DNA of 64,000 nt. Origin: HdN1 sp964473645 (GTDB lineage: Bacteria; Pseudomonadota; Gammaproteobacteria; Pseudomonadales; Ketobacteraceae). The position numbers were made by a program, and so were the translations under genes. The DNA lies in contig CAYYPW010000019.1 of the NCBI GenBank assembly GCA_964473645.1, forward strand, positions 35,350 through 99,349, given 5' to 3'. Of this stretch, positions 23,627-31,866 are shown in pieces; the stretch's first letter is position 1; the number at the start of each line of letters is the position of its first letter. The notes under the pieces are model-generated. The model saw nothing but the letters and a program-made list of their open reading frames with translations, was not told the DNA's origin and searched no databases.

Positions 23627-24388
23627 ATGCCCATGCCTCAGCGCGAGGTTTACCGCGAAATTTACCGCTATGAGGACAGCGGCTGCGATGTCGTGGTATC
23701 CGAAAGCGAAAGTTTTCGTGTGCTCACCCTCGACAGCATCTTTGAGCAAAGCGTTCTCGCACTGAATGATCCGCTAAGGTTGGTGCATGAACACACCCGC
23801 ATCATGATGTTGGTGATGGCCTTCACTTCGCCAGACAGAGTGCTCATGTTGGGGTTGGGGGGTGGCAGCTTGCTGCGCACGTTACACCATCATTTTCAGA
23901 CTACGACCTTTGACGTGGTGGAGCTGCGCGCACGGGTGATCGAGGCAGCTGCGACGTACTTTCACATACCCGTAGATTCCCGTGTTCGTTTTCACCAGCA
24001 GGACGCGCGAGTTTATTTGCAGGCAGTACCGACGGAAACCGCCGATATCGTGTTCGCCGATCTCTACCATGCCTTCGACATGGACGATTATCAGGGCAAT
24101 GTGTTGTTTTTGCGTGATTGCTTCAATGCGTTGTCTTGCACAGGATGGCTGGTGATCAATTTCCACGATTTCCCGGATACTTGCGATCCCTTTGTGCAAG
24201 TCATGGTAGCGCTGTTTCCGGATAGTTTTGTCTGCGATAGCCGAAACGCCAATTTTATTCTGATTTGCAGCAAATCACGCTTGAACGCAACGATCAAGAC
24301 GTTTCGCCCCCAGGTCAAGGCCCTGGAAGCCAAGGTGCAACAGCCCTTGATGGCGCTGTTTGCGCGGTGTTTTCGAATTCCCTCCTGA
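23627..24388 (+). CDS. spermidine-synthase-like protein, paralogue 1
   Basis: 253 residues with the Rossmann fold of the spermidine/spermine synthase family: LMLGLGGGSLLRTLHHH (nucleotide loop, about residues 71-87), DVVELRARVIEAAATYF, a QQDAR acidic pair and ADIVFADLYHAFD. In true SpeE the last block reads D-S-x-D-P; here it is DLYHA, so aminopropyl transfer is uncertain and a different methyl- or aminopropyl-transferase activity is possible. No membrane segment. It is about 35-40% identical by eye to the gene at 25123. Between them sits an RHH regulator, and shared palindromes suggest joint control. Confidence 0.8.
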   Translation: MPMPQREVYREIYRYEDSGCDVVVSESESFRVLTLDSIFEQSVLALNDPLRLVHEHTRIMMLVMAFTSPDRVLMLGLGGGSLLRTLHHHFQTTTFDVVELRARVIEAAATYFHIPVDSRVRFHQQDARVYLQAVPTETADIVFADLYHAFDMDDYQGNVLFLRDCFNALSCTGWLVINFHDFPDTCDPFVQVMVALFPDSFVCDSRNANFILICSKSRLNATIKTFRPQVKALEAKVQQPLMALFARCFRIPS

Positions 24389-24412
24389 TGCTGACGCGAG
24401 CAGGAAGGGGCG

Positions 24413-24601
24413 TTATTCGGACGGATTGACGTTAAGCGGAGATTTTGTCGCATAGTCCACGCTGTATTTATCGAGGTAATCGCGAATCATCTGACGCACC
24501 ACTTGTGAAGGGGTCAGATCCTGCGCTGCGCAAAGTTTTTCGAAGGCGCTTTTCTTAACCGGGTCGATGAGCACGGTCAATCGTGCAGTTTTGTTTTCCA
24601 T
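24413..24601 (-). CDS. ribbon-helix-helix (CopG/Arc-type) regulator
   Basis: 62 residues. A beta strand (TARLTVLIDPVKKSAFEKLC) is followed by two helices (TPSQVVRQMIRDYLDKY): the RHH_1 layout. Such proteins act as dimeric repressors that bind short palindromes, often their own promoter. A matching palindrome lies 24 bases before its start (24625-24643), with two related copies at 23413 and 24726. It could be an orphan antitoxin, but no toxin is adjacent. It is convergent with the first SpeE-like gene and divergent from the second cluster. Confidence 0.8.
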   Translation of the reverse strand: MENKTARLTVLIDPVKKSAFEKLCAAQDLTPSQVVRQMIRDYLDKYSVDYATKSPLNVNPSE

Positions 24602-24624
24602 TCGGGGTGAAGCCTCGTGATGAT

Positions 24625-24643
24625 ATGTTAATTAAATTATAAT
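24625..24643. promoter_or_regulatory. palindromic operator copy 2 (RHH gene promoter)
   Basis: ATGTTAAT, three bases (TAA), ATTATAAT, directly upstream of the RHH gene. It is the weakest of the three copies but keeps arm length and spacing. Confidence 0.5.
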
Positions 24644-24725
24644 GCCAGTTCAGATGTATGTCATTCGTCAGCTGCTATTGGTGACTACGCTTGATCTCAA
24701 GCAAACCACCAAGCGCTGCGCATTC

Positions 24726-24744
24726 ATGATAATACAATTATCAT
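24726..24744. promoter_or_regulatory. palindromic operator copy 3 (SpeE-like 2 cluster)
   Basis: ATGATAAT, three bases (ACA), ATTATCAT: perfect 8-base arms. A second inverted repeat, TCGTATG (24750-24756) and CATACGA (24769-24775), follows at once. Both precede the coupled small ORFs and the SpeE-like gene. Confidence 0.65.
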
Positions 24745-24808
24745 AGAGATCGTATGCTATTATAACAACATACGACATCCTGATACGGGAACAAAGCGAT
24801 GCCTCATC

Positions 24809-24892
24809 GTGCACGTCTATTCTCGTTACGTATCACTTGCGGATGCGCTGAACCTGATCAATGAACGGCATGGAGAAAACACCGCGACATGA
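24809..24892 (+). CDS. possible 27-residue protein, coupled to next gene
   Basis: A GTG-started frame (VHVYSRYVSLADALNLINER...) ends in a TGA that overlaps the next ATG as ATGA. The sequence looks protein-like, and the coupling is typical of real operon genes. No clear ribosome site. Confidence 0.35.
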   Translation: MHVYSRYVSLADALNLINERHGENTAT

Positions 24893-25119
24893 CCCAGGAA
24901 GAAGCAACAAAACTTTATGCCAAAGGCAAATTGGTATCCGCTGAAGTGTTGCCTGCGCCAATTGGACACGGTGGCTGGTTTGTGCTCTTGCACAACAACC
25001 ATGGAAAGTCCTTCATGTTGGTGGATTCGGACGAACGCATCATTACCCAGCCGGATCTGAATTCACTGATTGAGACCATCCGCGAAATAGGATTTCGCAT
25101 CGCCAGTATACGGATGTGA
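24889..25119 (+). CDS. small conserved-looking protein, unknown function
   Basis: 76 residues, soluble, no cysteine. The layout is helix (TQEEATKLYAKGKL), a beta pair (GGWFVLLHNNHGKSFMLVDSDE) and a C-terminal helix (LNSLIETIREIGF), resembling small plasmid-type proteins of unknown role. It stops three bases before the SpeE-like paralogue 2 start, so the two are translated together. A tiny coupled frame lies upstream. Its function is unknown. Confidence 0.6.
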   Translation: MTQEEATKLYAKGKLVSAEVLPAPIGHGGWFVLLHNNHGKSFMLVDSDERIITQPDLNSLIETIREIGFRIASIRM

Positions 25120-25122
25120 TCA

Positions 25123-25974
25123 ATGAAGCCGCTTTCTTTCGTAAGGTGGATGAGCGCGATGTTTGACTCGCACGATGAATTATTTCGAATTTCGGATGCG
25201 GAAGGTACATTAGTGGTTTCTCAGAACCATGATCGTCGCGTAATGACCTTTGGCAGCATCTACGATCAAAGTGCCATGCATCTTGATAAACCTCACGCGC
25301 TGGTGTTTGACTATACCCAGGCGATGTTAATCTCCCTGGTGTTTAATATGCCGCAACATGTCACATTGTTGGGCCTTGGCGGTGGCAGCCTGCTGCGTTG
25401 TTTGCACCATCATTTCAATGATATGCACTTTCGCGTGGTGGAGCTTCGCCACCATGTATTGGCGGCGGCAAAGACGTATTTTATGGTGCCCGAGGATGAG
25501 CGGATCGCCTATGTGATTGACGATGGCATTCGAGCCATTGCTCAATCAAAATCACGTTCTACGGATCTGATTCTCTCCGACATGTACAACGCAATGGGGC
25601 CAGAACACTTTCAGGAAAGCACGGATTTTTTGTTGGAAGCCCGTCGGGTGCTTAGAAGTAATGGCTGGCTGGTGATCAATTGTCATGACTTGCCATCGAT
25701 GACGAGCGCATTTATGCAACAGGCGCTACACGCATTCAAAGAAGTGTATTGGGTGGCGCTCAATAGTGGGAATTATGTGCTTTTTCTGGGGAAAAGCCCT
25801 TTAAAGATCCCGTTTGATGAGCTCGCGTTTAGTACCCTTGCACTGGAACAACGCACGGGTGAGAAGCTATATAGTCACGCACGTCGTCTGGTCAAAATTG
25901 AAGGCAACATGAAGGAATCGATCCGGCTCGTGCGCCCGTTGGTCTCAGACGAATCGATTGTGTTTCGGATGTGA
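25123..25974 (+). CDS. spermidine-synthase-like protein, paralogue 2
   Basis: 283 residues, same fold as the gene at 23627: TLLGLGGGSLLRCLHHHFND, RVVELRHHVLAAAKTYF, VIDDGIRAI and TDLILSDMYNAMGPEHF. The catalytic D-S-x-D-P of SpeE is again replaced (SDMYNAMGP), although the GP and following helix are closer to SpeE than in paralogue 1. About 30 extra N-terminal and 20 extra C-terminal residues distinguish it. It follows the 76-residue gene by three bases. Polyamine or methyl-transfer chemistry is possible; the two copies may form a heteromer. Confidence 0.8.
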   Translation: MKPLSFVRWMSAMFDSHDELFRISDAEGTLVVSQNHDRRVMTFGSIYDQSAMHLDKPHALVFDYTQAMLISLVFNMPQHVTLLGLGGGSLLRCLHHHFNDMHFRVVELRHHVLAAAKTYFMVPEDERIAYVIDDGIRAIAQSKSRSTDLILSDMYNAMGPEHFQESTDFLLEARRVLRSNGWLVINCHDLPSMTSAFMQQALHAFKEVYWVALNSGNYVLFLGKSPLKIPFDELAFSTLALEQRTGEKLYSHARRLVKIEGNMKESIRLVRPLVSDESIVFRM

Positions 25975-26016
25975 ATTTGACGACTGAAAGATCAATCCCA
26001 TAAAAAGCGATAGCTA

Positions 26017-28617
26017 TTAATGAATCATCAATTCATCAAACGGTTCTTGAGACAATAGCTCGCGATCTCTAAAGGTGGCGCGCTCAGCTTCTCGCGCAGC
26101 ACTTTCGCTGACAGACTCCTTTTCTGCTTCGACGTTAAGATCAAGCATTAACGTTTTTTTTTCGTAGCCCGCAACAATTGACGAGCTGACGCCCAACGTT
26201 CGCATCTTGCTAACAATCCTTTGCGCAGCTTCTACATTTCTGACGGCAAATGCCTCTTCAATATCGTCTTCATAGAAATTGAGCAGATGCACTGAGATTA
26301 CTCGTTTGGCAGTCTCACCCTTCGCGTGTTTTAGTAGTGCCTCTTCAAGCAGATCGATCGCCTCGCCGCGATCCCCACGAGACGCTGCTGCCGTAGACTC
26401 ATCAATTATTCTATCAATTGTATAACGCGTCGATTCGGCCGCACTTACTGCGCTGTCTACCTGTATCGAACGCGGCGCCCCCTCCTCTACCTTCAACCTT
26501 TTTGGCGGCTTATCAGAAATAGGGGCAGGCAATTTTACTTCAGCATCCTTTTTGATTTCGGGTTTTGGCGGCGTATCTGTCGAAGTTAATTGCGTCGAGG
26601 GTAGTGCATTAGCTAAGGGAGTTGCAATCGTTAAGGGAGGTGCACTCGTACTCGGCGTTGGCGTTGGTGTTGATGCAGGTGTAGACGCATTGTCCTGTGT
26701 AAGCAGAGGCGTTCTCACCACCTCAAGTGGTTTGGCTTCTGTTACAACAGGCTTGAGATCAGAGTTGGGTGGCTCCACAACTGCAAAAGCAAGCGCCCTG
26801 ATTGGGTTATCCTCATGCAGGTACTGCAACGGCTGAAACGCATAAAAGCCATAAATGGCTAATGCTACAAAGCTGCCCGTCAGCAGCTTGGGCGCGTATG
26901 AACGACGTGGTGGCTGTGGAGGCGGCTTTATCGGTTCAGAGGTGATTAGCTTTGCTAGTGCTTGGCGAAATTCATCGGCTGATTCAAAGCGGTCGTCTGG
27001 ATTCTTTGCGAGTGCTTTTTCAATGATGCCATCAACACCTTTTGGCAATTGTTGATTGATTTTCGACGGCAGAAGAGGCTCAACATTCACCACTTGATAC
27101 ATGATGCTACTGTAATTATCGCCAACAAATGGCTTTTGATCGGCAACCAACTCATACAGCATCACGCCGACACTAAACAAATCAGATCGCCCATCAACAA
27201 CGCCACCCATGCATTGTTCAGGTGACATGTATGACGGTGTGCCAACTACAGTACCTATTTGGGTCAAACTGGAGTTATCCGTGCGCGCAATACTAAAATC
27301 TGAAACCTTCACTACTCCCTTTTTGCTTATGAAGATATTTCCGGGTTTAATATCTCGGTGCACTATTCCAAATTCATGCGTATACGCCAGACCTCGCAGT
27401 ACAGGATCAAGAATTTGAACGATTTTTTCTAGCGAATACGTGTTTCCACGCTTGAGTGCCGTTTGGAGATTGAGACCATCCACATATTCCATGACAAAAT
27501 AAGGGATCTCGTTATCTTGATCGAATTCATAGATCGCAACGATATTAGGATGAACAAGGCGGCTGGCGAGTTTTGCCTCATTACGGAAGCGCTCCAGCAT
27601 GGCTTGCCCCAAACTGGTGTCGAGCAACTGCTTGCGAATGGTTTTTATGGCAACGTAACGGTCTAAACCAGGGTCATAGGCTTTATAAACCACGCCCATT
27701 GCCCCCTCCCCTAACACGCTCTCAATTCTGTATTTGCCGATACTCTGGGGAGGCGATGATGATTGAATAGCGGTCTTCGTATTGATAGCGAGCAGATCTT
27801 CGCGAAATTCTCGTGCAGATTGATATCGACGGCGGACATCTTTTTCTAGCGCTTTTCTTACGATCGCGTCGAAATTAGTAGGGATTCCGTGATTTAAGCG
27901 TGAGGGTGGTGCAGGCTCAGTATTGATAATGTTTGCCATGATGATGGCAGAGTGATCACCATCGAACGGCTTTTGCGCGGCAAGCAGCTCATACAGAACA
28001 ATGCCAACTGAAAACAGGTCTGATCTGCCGTCAACTTTTTCACCCTTGCATTGCTCGGGCGACATGTAATTGGCAGTCGCAAAAATTGTGCTGGCAATGG
28101 TAGACGTCGATGAATCGATACGAGCCATTCCAAAATCTGTGACTTTCACGATGCCATTTGGGCCAACAATGACGTTGGCTGGTTTTATGTAACCATGCAC
28201 AAACCCTTCATCGTGCGCACAGCTAAGCGCTGAAAGCAATTTATCGACAATATTGATGATCTCATCAGTCGAAAACGATTTCTTGTCAGCGAGTAGCGTT
28301 TTAAGGTCTTTACCCTCCACGTATTCCATTATTTTGCAATGAACGTTGTCAATCTGACCCGCAAGAAGAGTGACAGCAATATTAGAATGACGTAAGAAAT
28401 GATGGGAATCCGCTTCTTTTTGAAAACGGGCTAACACCTCTTTGCCAAGATCGGTATTCAGAAACGAGCGATGAATCGTCTTAATGGCCACATGATGAGT
28501 GTTATCTGGGTCAAGCGCCTTATAGACCATGCCCATGGCACCGCAGCCCAAAACACATTCAATTCGATAACCACCTAGAAAATGCAGATCTGACATAAAA
28601 TACGTGTAAATAGCCAA
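26017..28617 (-). CDS. tandem pseudokinase-kinase membrane protein (Ser/Thr, Hanks type)
   Basis: 866 residues. Kinase domain 1 (about 16-275) has a Gly loop (LGCGAMGMVYKA), Lys46 and DFG at 161-163, but its catalytic loop reads HGYIKPAN: Tyr143 (codon TAC) replaces the catalytic Asp, so it should be inactive. Domain 2 (about 296-558) has Lys325 and an intact HRDIKPGN (Asp422), with DFS for DFG. A proline-rich linker, one TM helix (about 577-596) and a Pro/Thr-rich then helical C-terminal region in the periplasm follow. The two domains are clearly a duplication. Start may be 28617 or 28596. It stands alone and its substrates are unknown. The JAK-like order pseudokinase then kinase suggests allosteric control. 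Confidence 0.85.
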   Translation of the reverse strand: MAIYTYFMSDLHFLGGYRIECVLGCGAMGMVYKALDPDNTHHVAIKTIHRSFLNTDLGKEVLARFQKEADSHHFLRHSNIAVTLLAGQIDNVHCKIMEYVEGKDLKTLLADKKSFSTDEIINIVDKLLSALSCAHDEGFVHGYIKPANVIVGPNGIVKVTDFGMARIDSSTSTIASTIFATANYMSPEQCKGEKVDGRSDLFSVGIVLYELLAAQKPFDGDHSAIIMANIINTEPAPPSRLNHGIPTNFDAIVRKALEKDVRRRYQSAREFREDLLAINTKTAIQSSSPPQSIGKYRIESVLGEGAMGVVYKAYDPGLDRYVAIKTIRKQLLDTSLGQAMLERFRNEAKLASRLVHPNIVAIYEFDQDNEIPYFVMEYVDGLNLQTALKRGNTYSLEKIVQILDPVLRGLAYTHEFGIVHRDIKPGNIFISKKGVVKVSDFSIARTDNSSLTQIGTVVGTPSYMSPEQCMGGVVDGRSDLFSVGVMLYELVADQKPFVGDNYSSIMYQVVNVEPLLPSKINQQLPKGVDGIIEKALAKNPDDRFESADEFRQALAKLITSEPIKPPPQPPRRSYAPKLLTGSFVALAIYGFYAFQPLQYLHEDNPIRALAFAVVEPPNSDLKPVVTEAKPLEVVRTPLLTQDNASTPASTPTPTPSTSAPPLTIATPLANALPSTQLTSTDTPPKPEIKKDAEVKLPAPISDKPPKRLKVEEGAPRSIQVDSAVSAAESTRYTIDRIIDESTAAASRGDRGEAIDLLEEALLKHAKGETAKRVISVHLLNFYEDDIEEAFAVRNVEAAQRIVSKMRTLGVSSSIVAGYEKKTLMLDLNVEAEKESVSESAAREAERATFRDRELLSQEPFDELMIH

Positions 28618-29150
28618 TGGTTGAAAAACGATAATAAGCGCTATGGCGTAATAGGTCGACTGTAAAATCGTTCAAAAGTTCGGAGGAGAAACGAGCGACA
28701 ATGCGCTACGGTTGGAATCGATTTAATATTGACCAATATTGTCTGGAAAAACAGAATTCTACCGATATAAGAATAACGCAATCCAATTATTTTAAATTTG
28801 CTTTCCGCCGATCGGAATCAATGATTGTTCAGGCTCTATAAATATTGCTCAAAAATCAGCCTTTCTTTCCCAACCACCTGCTCGCCTCCTGAAAAAAGGT
28901 TGATCTGCATTTTATAGCCATAAAAAATGCCAGTAAATCGGTATTTTCTCCACACTTTGGCACTGCACCCACCATTCAATTTAATATTTTCTCGCATCAG
29001 CTGACATCAACAATGTGACCATCTGCACTGCTTGCTGGCAGAGAGCTGCAGGTAAATACTTCGCAGAATTTTTAATAAGGTATAATTGATCGTAGGTGGA
29101 TGTTCGAATATCACTACTCAACACATCCGTCCAAGATGGAGGGAGCTATT
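28618..29150. other. intergenic region between kinase and lipoprotein genes
   Basis: 533 bases, AT-rich, divergent promoter region. A short hairpin (GCATTTT ... AAAATGC near 28911-28935) is the only structure noticed. No gene or regulator site could be defined. Confidence 0.4.
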
Positions 29151-29675
29151 ATGCGCTATTTCCTGATGCTACCACTGATTTTGTTGGTAATTGCCTGCGC
29201 CCAGGCACCTGTATCGTTTGATTACGAATCCAGTTCCTATCTCAAAGCCATGAAAACCTATTCTTTGCATGTGCCAAAGGATGTGCCTTCTTTTAAATCC
29301 CTGGACAATAACCGGATCGAAACCGCGCTGCGTAGAACGCTGAACGGCCGACATCTTCAGGAAGTGGCTTCGGACAAAGCAGATTTCTTGGTGTCCTACC
29401 GGGTCGAGCAAGATCGCACGATAGACGATTCCGGGGTCAGCTTCGGCTTTGGCCTGGGTTCTGGCAATTTGGGTATGGGGCTAGGAACCGGCAATCAGAT
29501 TCGCGAGGTGGTGGAAGGAAAGCTGATCGTGGACGTGATCGACCCCGGCCAACAACGGGTAGTCTGGAGTGCACGGGCCAACCGTAACCTGAATGAGTCT
29601 ATGAGCCCTGCAGAGCGCGACAAGCTGGTGAATAGCTTGATCACCTCCATGTTCGAAAATTTTCCGCCGCAGTAA
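29151..29675 (+). CDS. DUF4136-type lipoprotein
   Basis: 174 residues from the ATG at 29151, which has GGAGGG upstream. A lipobox (LLVIAC) marks it as an outer- or inner-membrane lipoprotein. The body fits DUF4136: an N-terminal strand (YSLHV), ADFLVSYRVEQ, a Gly-rich loop (FGFGLGSGNLGMGLG) and EGKLIVDVIDPGQQRVVWSARANRNL. The family's biochemical role is unknown. The frame can be extended to 29100 but without a ribosome site. It stands alone. Confidence 0.85.
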   Translation: MRYFLMLPLILLVIACAQAPVSFDYESSSYLKAMKTYSLHVPKDVPSFKSLDNNRIETALRRTLNGRHLQEVASDKADFLVSYRVEQDRTIDDSGVSFGFGLGSGNLGMGLGTGNQIREVVEGKLIVDVIDPGQQRVVWSARANRNLNESMSPAERDKLVNSLITSMFENFPPQ

Positions 29676-29684
29676 AACCGTCCT

Positions 29685-29933
29685 TTAACGCCAGTTCGTA
29701 CTGGCAGAGACGCTGTACTGCGAGCGCTTGATTTCATCGATATTAATCAGTTTGCAAACATATCTTGCGGTATCAAGCGGTGAGAAACCATCGTTGTATA
29801 AGATCAAGATATCTTCAACGTATTCTCTGGCCACCCTCAGTGCGGTTGACTGAGGGAAGCGGGTCAACGCGGAAAACTCTTTTAGAAATTTTGCCTCGAA
29901 CTGTTTCTTTTCGTAGTCGATCTTACTGCTCAT
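29685..29933 (-). CDS. hypothetical protein, 82 residues
   Basis: Soluble, mostly helical (KKQFEAKFLKEFSALTR, TALRVAREYVEDILILYNDG, LDTARYVCKLINIDEI). No known family recognised. It is convergent with the lipoprotein gene and only nine bases from it. Composition looks protein-like, so it is probably real. Confidence 0.55.
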   Translation of the reverse strand: MSSKIDYEKKQFEAKFLKEFSALTRFPQSTALRVAREYVEDILILYNDGFSPLDTARYVCKLINIDEIKRSQYSVSASTNWR

Positions 29934-29936
29934 CAA

Positions 29937-30428
29937 TCAATCCAAACGTGCATAGTTTAGGGGCAAGTGTACCCACTCTCTTGGATTGTAGCACAACGGG
30001 CGTCAATTTTACCTCCCCTACCTGCTCCCGAGGAGCTTAAGGGTGGCATTCCTGAAAAGATCTGCGCTGTCAAGAAAAAATCAGTAAGTCATCCCAAGCA
30101 GTTGAAGCTCACGCCTGATTACCTATGCGACATGTATCAAACCGAGTCATACGGCATCACAGCCTCCGACCTTGATCCGGCGATTGAGTCGCCTTATTGC
30201 CGGCACTAACGTCTTGCACTGACACTTGGACCGCCTACCCCGTTTTATTCAGATGAGGACATCGCTGATGATCTGGTGAGGACGATAAGCGGTGTCTTGT
30301 CGAATCAATTTGACACATGGAACTTTGTTAGATGGAAACAATCGATATTTAGACACCACGAATTTTGGGTGCCAATCCCACAAGTTTTACGATGCTTTGA
30401 CTTCTATAACGATAATAGTGAGGTTTAA
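29937..30428. other. intergenic region, possibly holding a decayed ORF
   Basis: 492 bases. A plus-strand frame ending at 30209 (from about 29967) reads protein-like in its last 45 codons (LTPDYLCDMYQTESYGITAS) but has a poor start and no ribosome site. It may be a fragment. Otherwise nothing is visible. Confidence 0.35.
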
Positions 30429-30773
30429 ATGTTTCCTTTAACAACAGATTGTTACCTGAAAAAGACTGGGGATAACGATTCCCAGATAATAGGCAAAGTA
30501 AAGTTTCACGTGAGCGAAGCCGATCATCGACGACTGGAGAACGCTGAGGCAGCACTTCAAGAATCAGGAGATGATGAAATAATGCTGGCCATCAGCGCTG
30601 AGGATATCGAGTTGCAGCTGCCCGAATCGGTGGGCCGGCTCTCAGATTGTCAGGTGCGGGTTTATCTCAATAAACAAGAAGATCGCGGTTTTTTTCATAT
30701 CGTAGGACACCGAAAAAGCGACGGGGGCCTTATTTATTCCAATGCGATTATGATTGACTACGTTACGGGATAA
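30429..30773 (+). CDS. hypothetical protein, 114 residues
   Basis: No family recognised. The chain alternates beta-like segments (IGKVKFHVSE, QVRVYLNKQ, GFFHIVGHRKSDGGLIYSNAIMIDYV) with an acidic helix, suggesting a small compact beta-rich cytoplasmic protein. No signal or membrane segment. It is convergent with the acyltransferase gene, ending 11 bases from its stop. The start is preceded by GAGG. Confidence 0.55.
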   Translation: MFPLTTDCYLKKTGDNDSQIIGKVKFHVSEADHRRLENAEAALQESGDDEIMLAISAEDIELQLPESVGRLSDCQVRVYLNKQEDRGFFHIVGHRKSDGGLIYSNAIMIDYVTG

Positions 30774-30783
30774 CTTAAAAGCC

Positions 30784-31575
30784 TCACGCAAAAGCCAGTG
30801 AGCCTTCACTTTTTGCCATGAGATCGACCATCTCTTGCATTATCGCACGCACCTGCTCCGCTTCGTTTTGTAATCTGATGCGAATATCCTCGGCGTTCAA
30901 ATCGTTAGCGGTTAATGTGGGTTGATAACGCCTAAAGCTGACTTGCAATTTGGGTATTCTTTGCAGCCGTAAAGGAGCCACGTTGACACGATGTGTCGCC
31001 TGCAGTCTTTCAAACGTTTTCTTCGGCAGATATTTTAGCAGCGGCGTCAATTGATCTGATACCGGGATAATGTTCGACCAAATTTCAGAGCCAACAAACA
31101 CGGCAATCAAAATGGGAGTATTCACTCGCAATGCAAGCTCGATAAAACGCGGACTTAAAAACGGTTCGATATCTAATCCGTTGCCAAAACTGCAGTTTTC
31201 TCCTTCTGGCATGACGAATAGATCGGTAAAGCCGCCCTGCGTTAATTTTTTGGCAAATCCCTCGAGATTGGGTGGCGTCCGTACTTGGCTCATATAGCGA
31301 ATCACATGCTTAACAAGCGGAATTTGATACAATCCGCGCCAAGCAATAATGATGGGCTTGCGCTGCCCGCCTCCGCTTTTGTAGTACTGATCCATCATGG
31401 CAATGGAGCCCGCCAATGGCCCTGCCATGGGGCCATGGTTCATGGCGATCACAAGTTGCGGGTAACGTTGAAGAATGTCTCGCAGATTTTCCGAGCTTTC
31501 ATGCAAAACCACTTCATTTATATACGCTTTTTTAACAAAACGCATTACCGAATAAAAAGCTTCTACATTTCGCAT
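30784..31575 (-). CDS. PlsC-like acyltransferase domain protein
   Basis: 263 residues from the ATG at 31575, which has an AAGG at good spacing. The 1-acyl-glycerol-phosphate acyltransferase pattern is visible: VIAMNHGPMAGP (the NHxxxxD box, Asp replaced) and VMPEGENCSFG (the PEG box), with VNTPILIAVFVG later. Its likely substrate is acyl-ACP or acyl-CoA and a lyso-lipid at the inner membrane. The frame continues to 31830, but that extension is Cys-rich and atypical; start is uncertain. The missing Asp of NHxxxxD leaves catalysis in doubt. Not in an operon. Confidence 0.65.
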   Translation of the reverse strand: MRNVEAFYSVMRFVKKAYINEVVLHESSENLRDILQRYPQLVIAMNHGPMAGPLAGSIAMMDQYYKSGGGQRKPIIIAWRGLYQIPLVKHVIRYMSQVRTPPNLEGFAKKLTQGGFTDLFVMPEGENCSFGNGLDIEPFLSPRFIELALRVNTPILIAVFVGSEIWSNIIPVSDQLTPLLKYLPKKTFERLQATHRVNVAPLRLQRIPKLQVSFRRYQPTLTANDLNAEDIRIRLQNEAEQVRAIMQEMVDLMAKSEGSLAFA

Positions 31576-31866
31576 ACTGCATACCTTGCGATCAAAATCC
31601 AATTCAATGTAGCACCTCGCCACCAGCAGGCATATACCGCCTTTTGGTGAGATGCAATTCGCGCCGAATTGTAATGGCACTTTCGTACCACATGCAAGTA
31701 CTGGGCATGCACCCGAACGAATAAATTGTTCACCTTTAAGCACGCATACCTGAAGGCCAAGGTCCATACTTTCAGATCGGGAGCAGGAATGCAAACTGCG
31801 TGTCCTCCATTCGCAGGTGTTTTTAGTCACTGATTATCAAGATGTTTCGCGAACAGAGGTTTGACC

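Noticed and set aside
31576..31830. N-terminal 85-codon extension of the acyltransferase
   Set aside because: Cys-rich, unlike the family, and the internal ATG at 31575 has a better ribosome site; kept as a possibility only.
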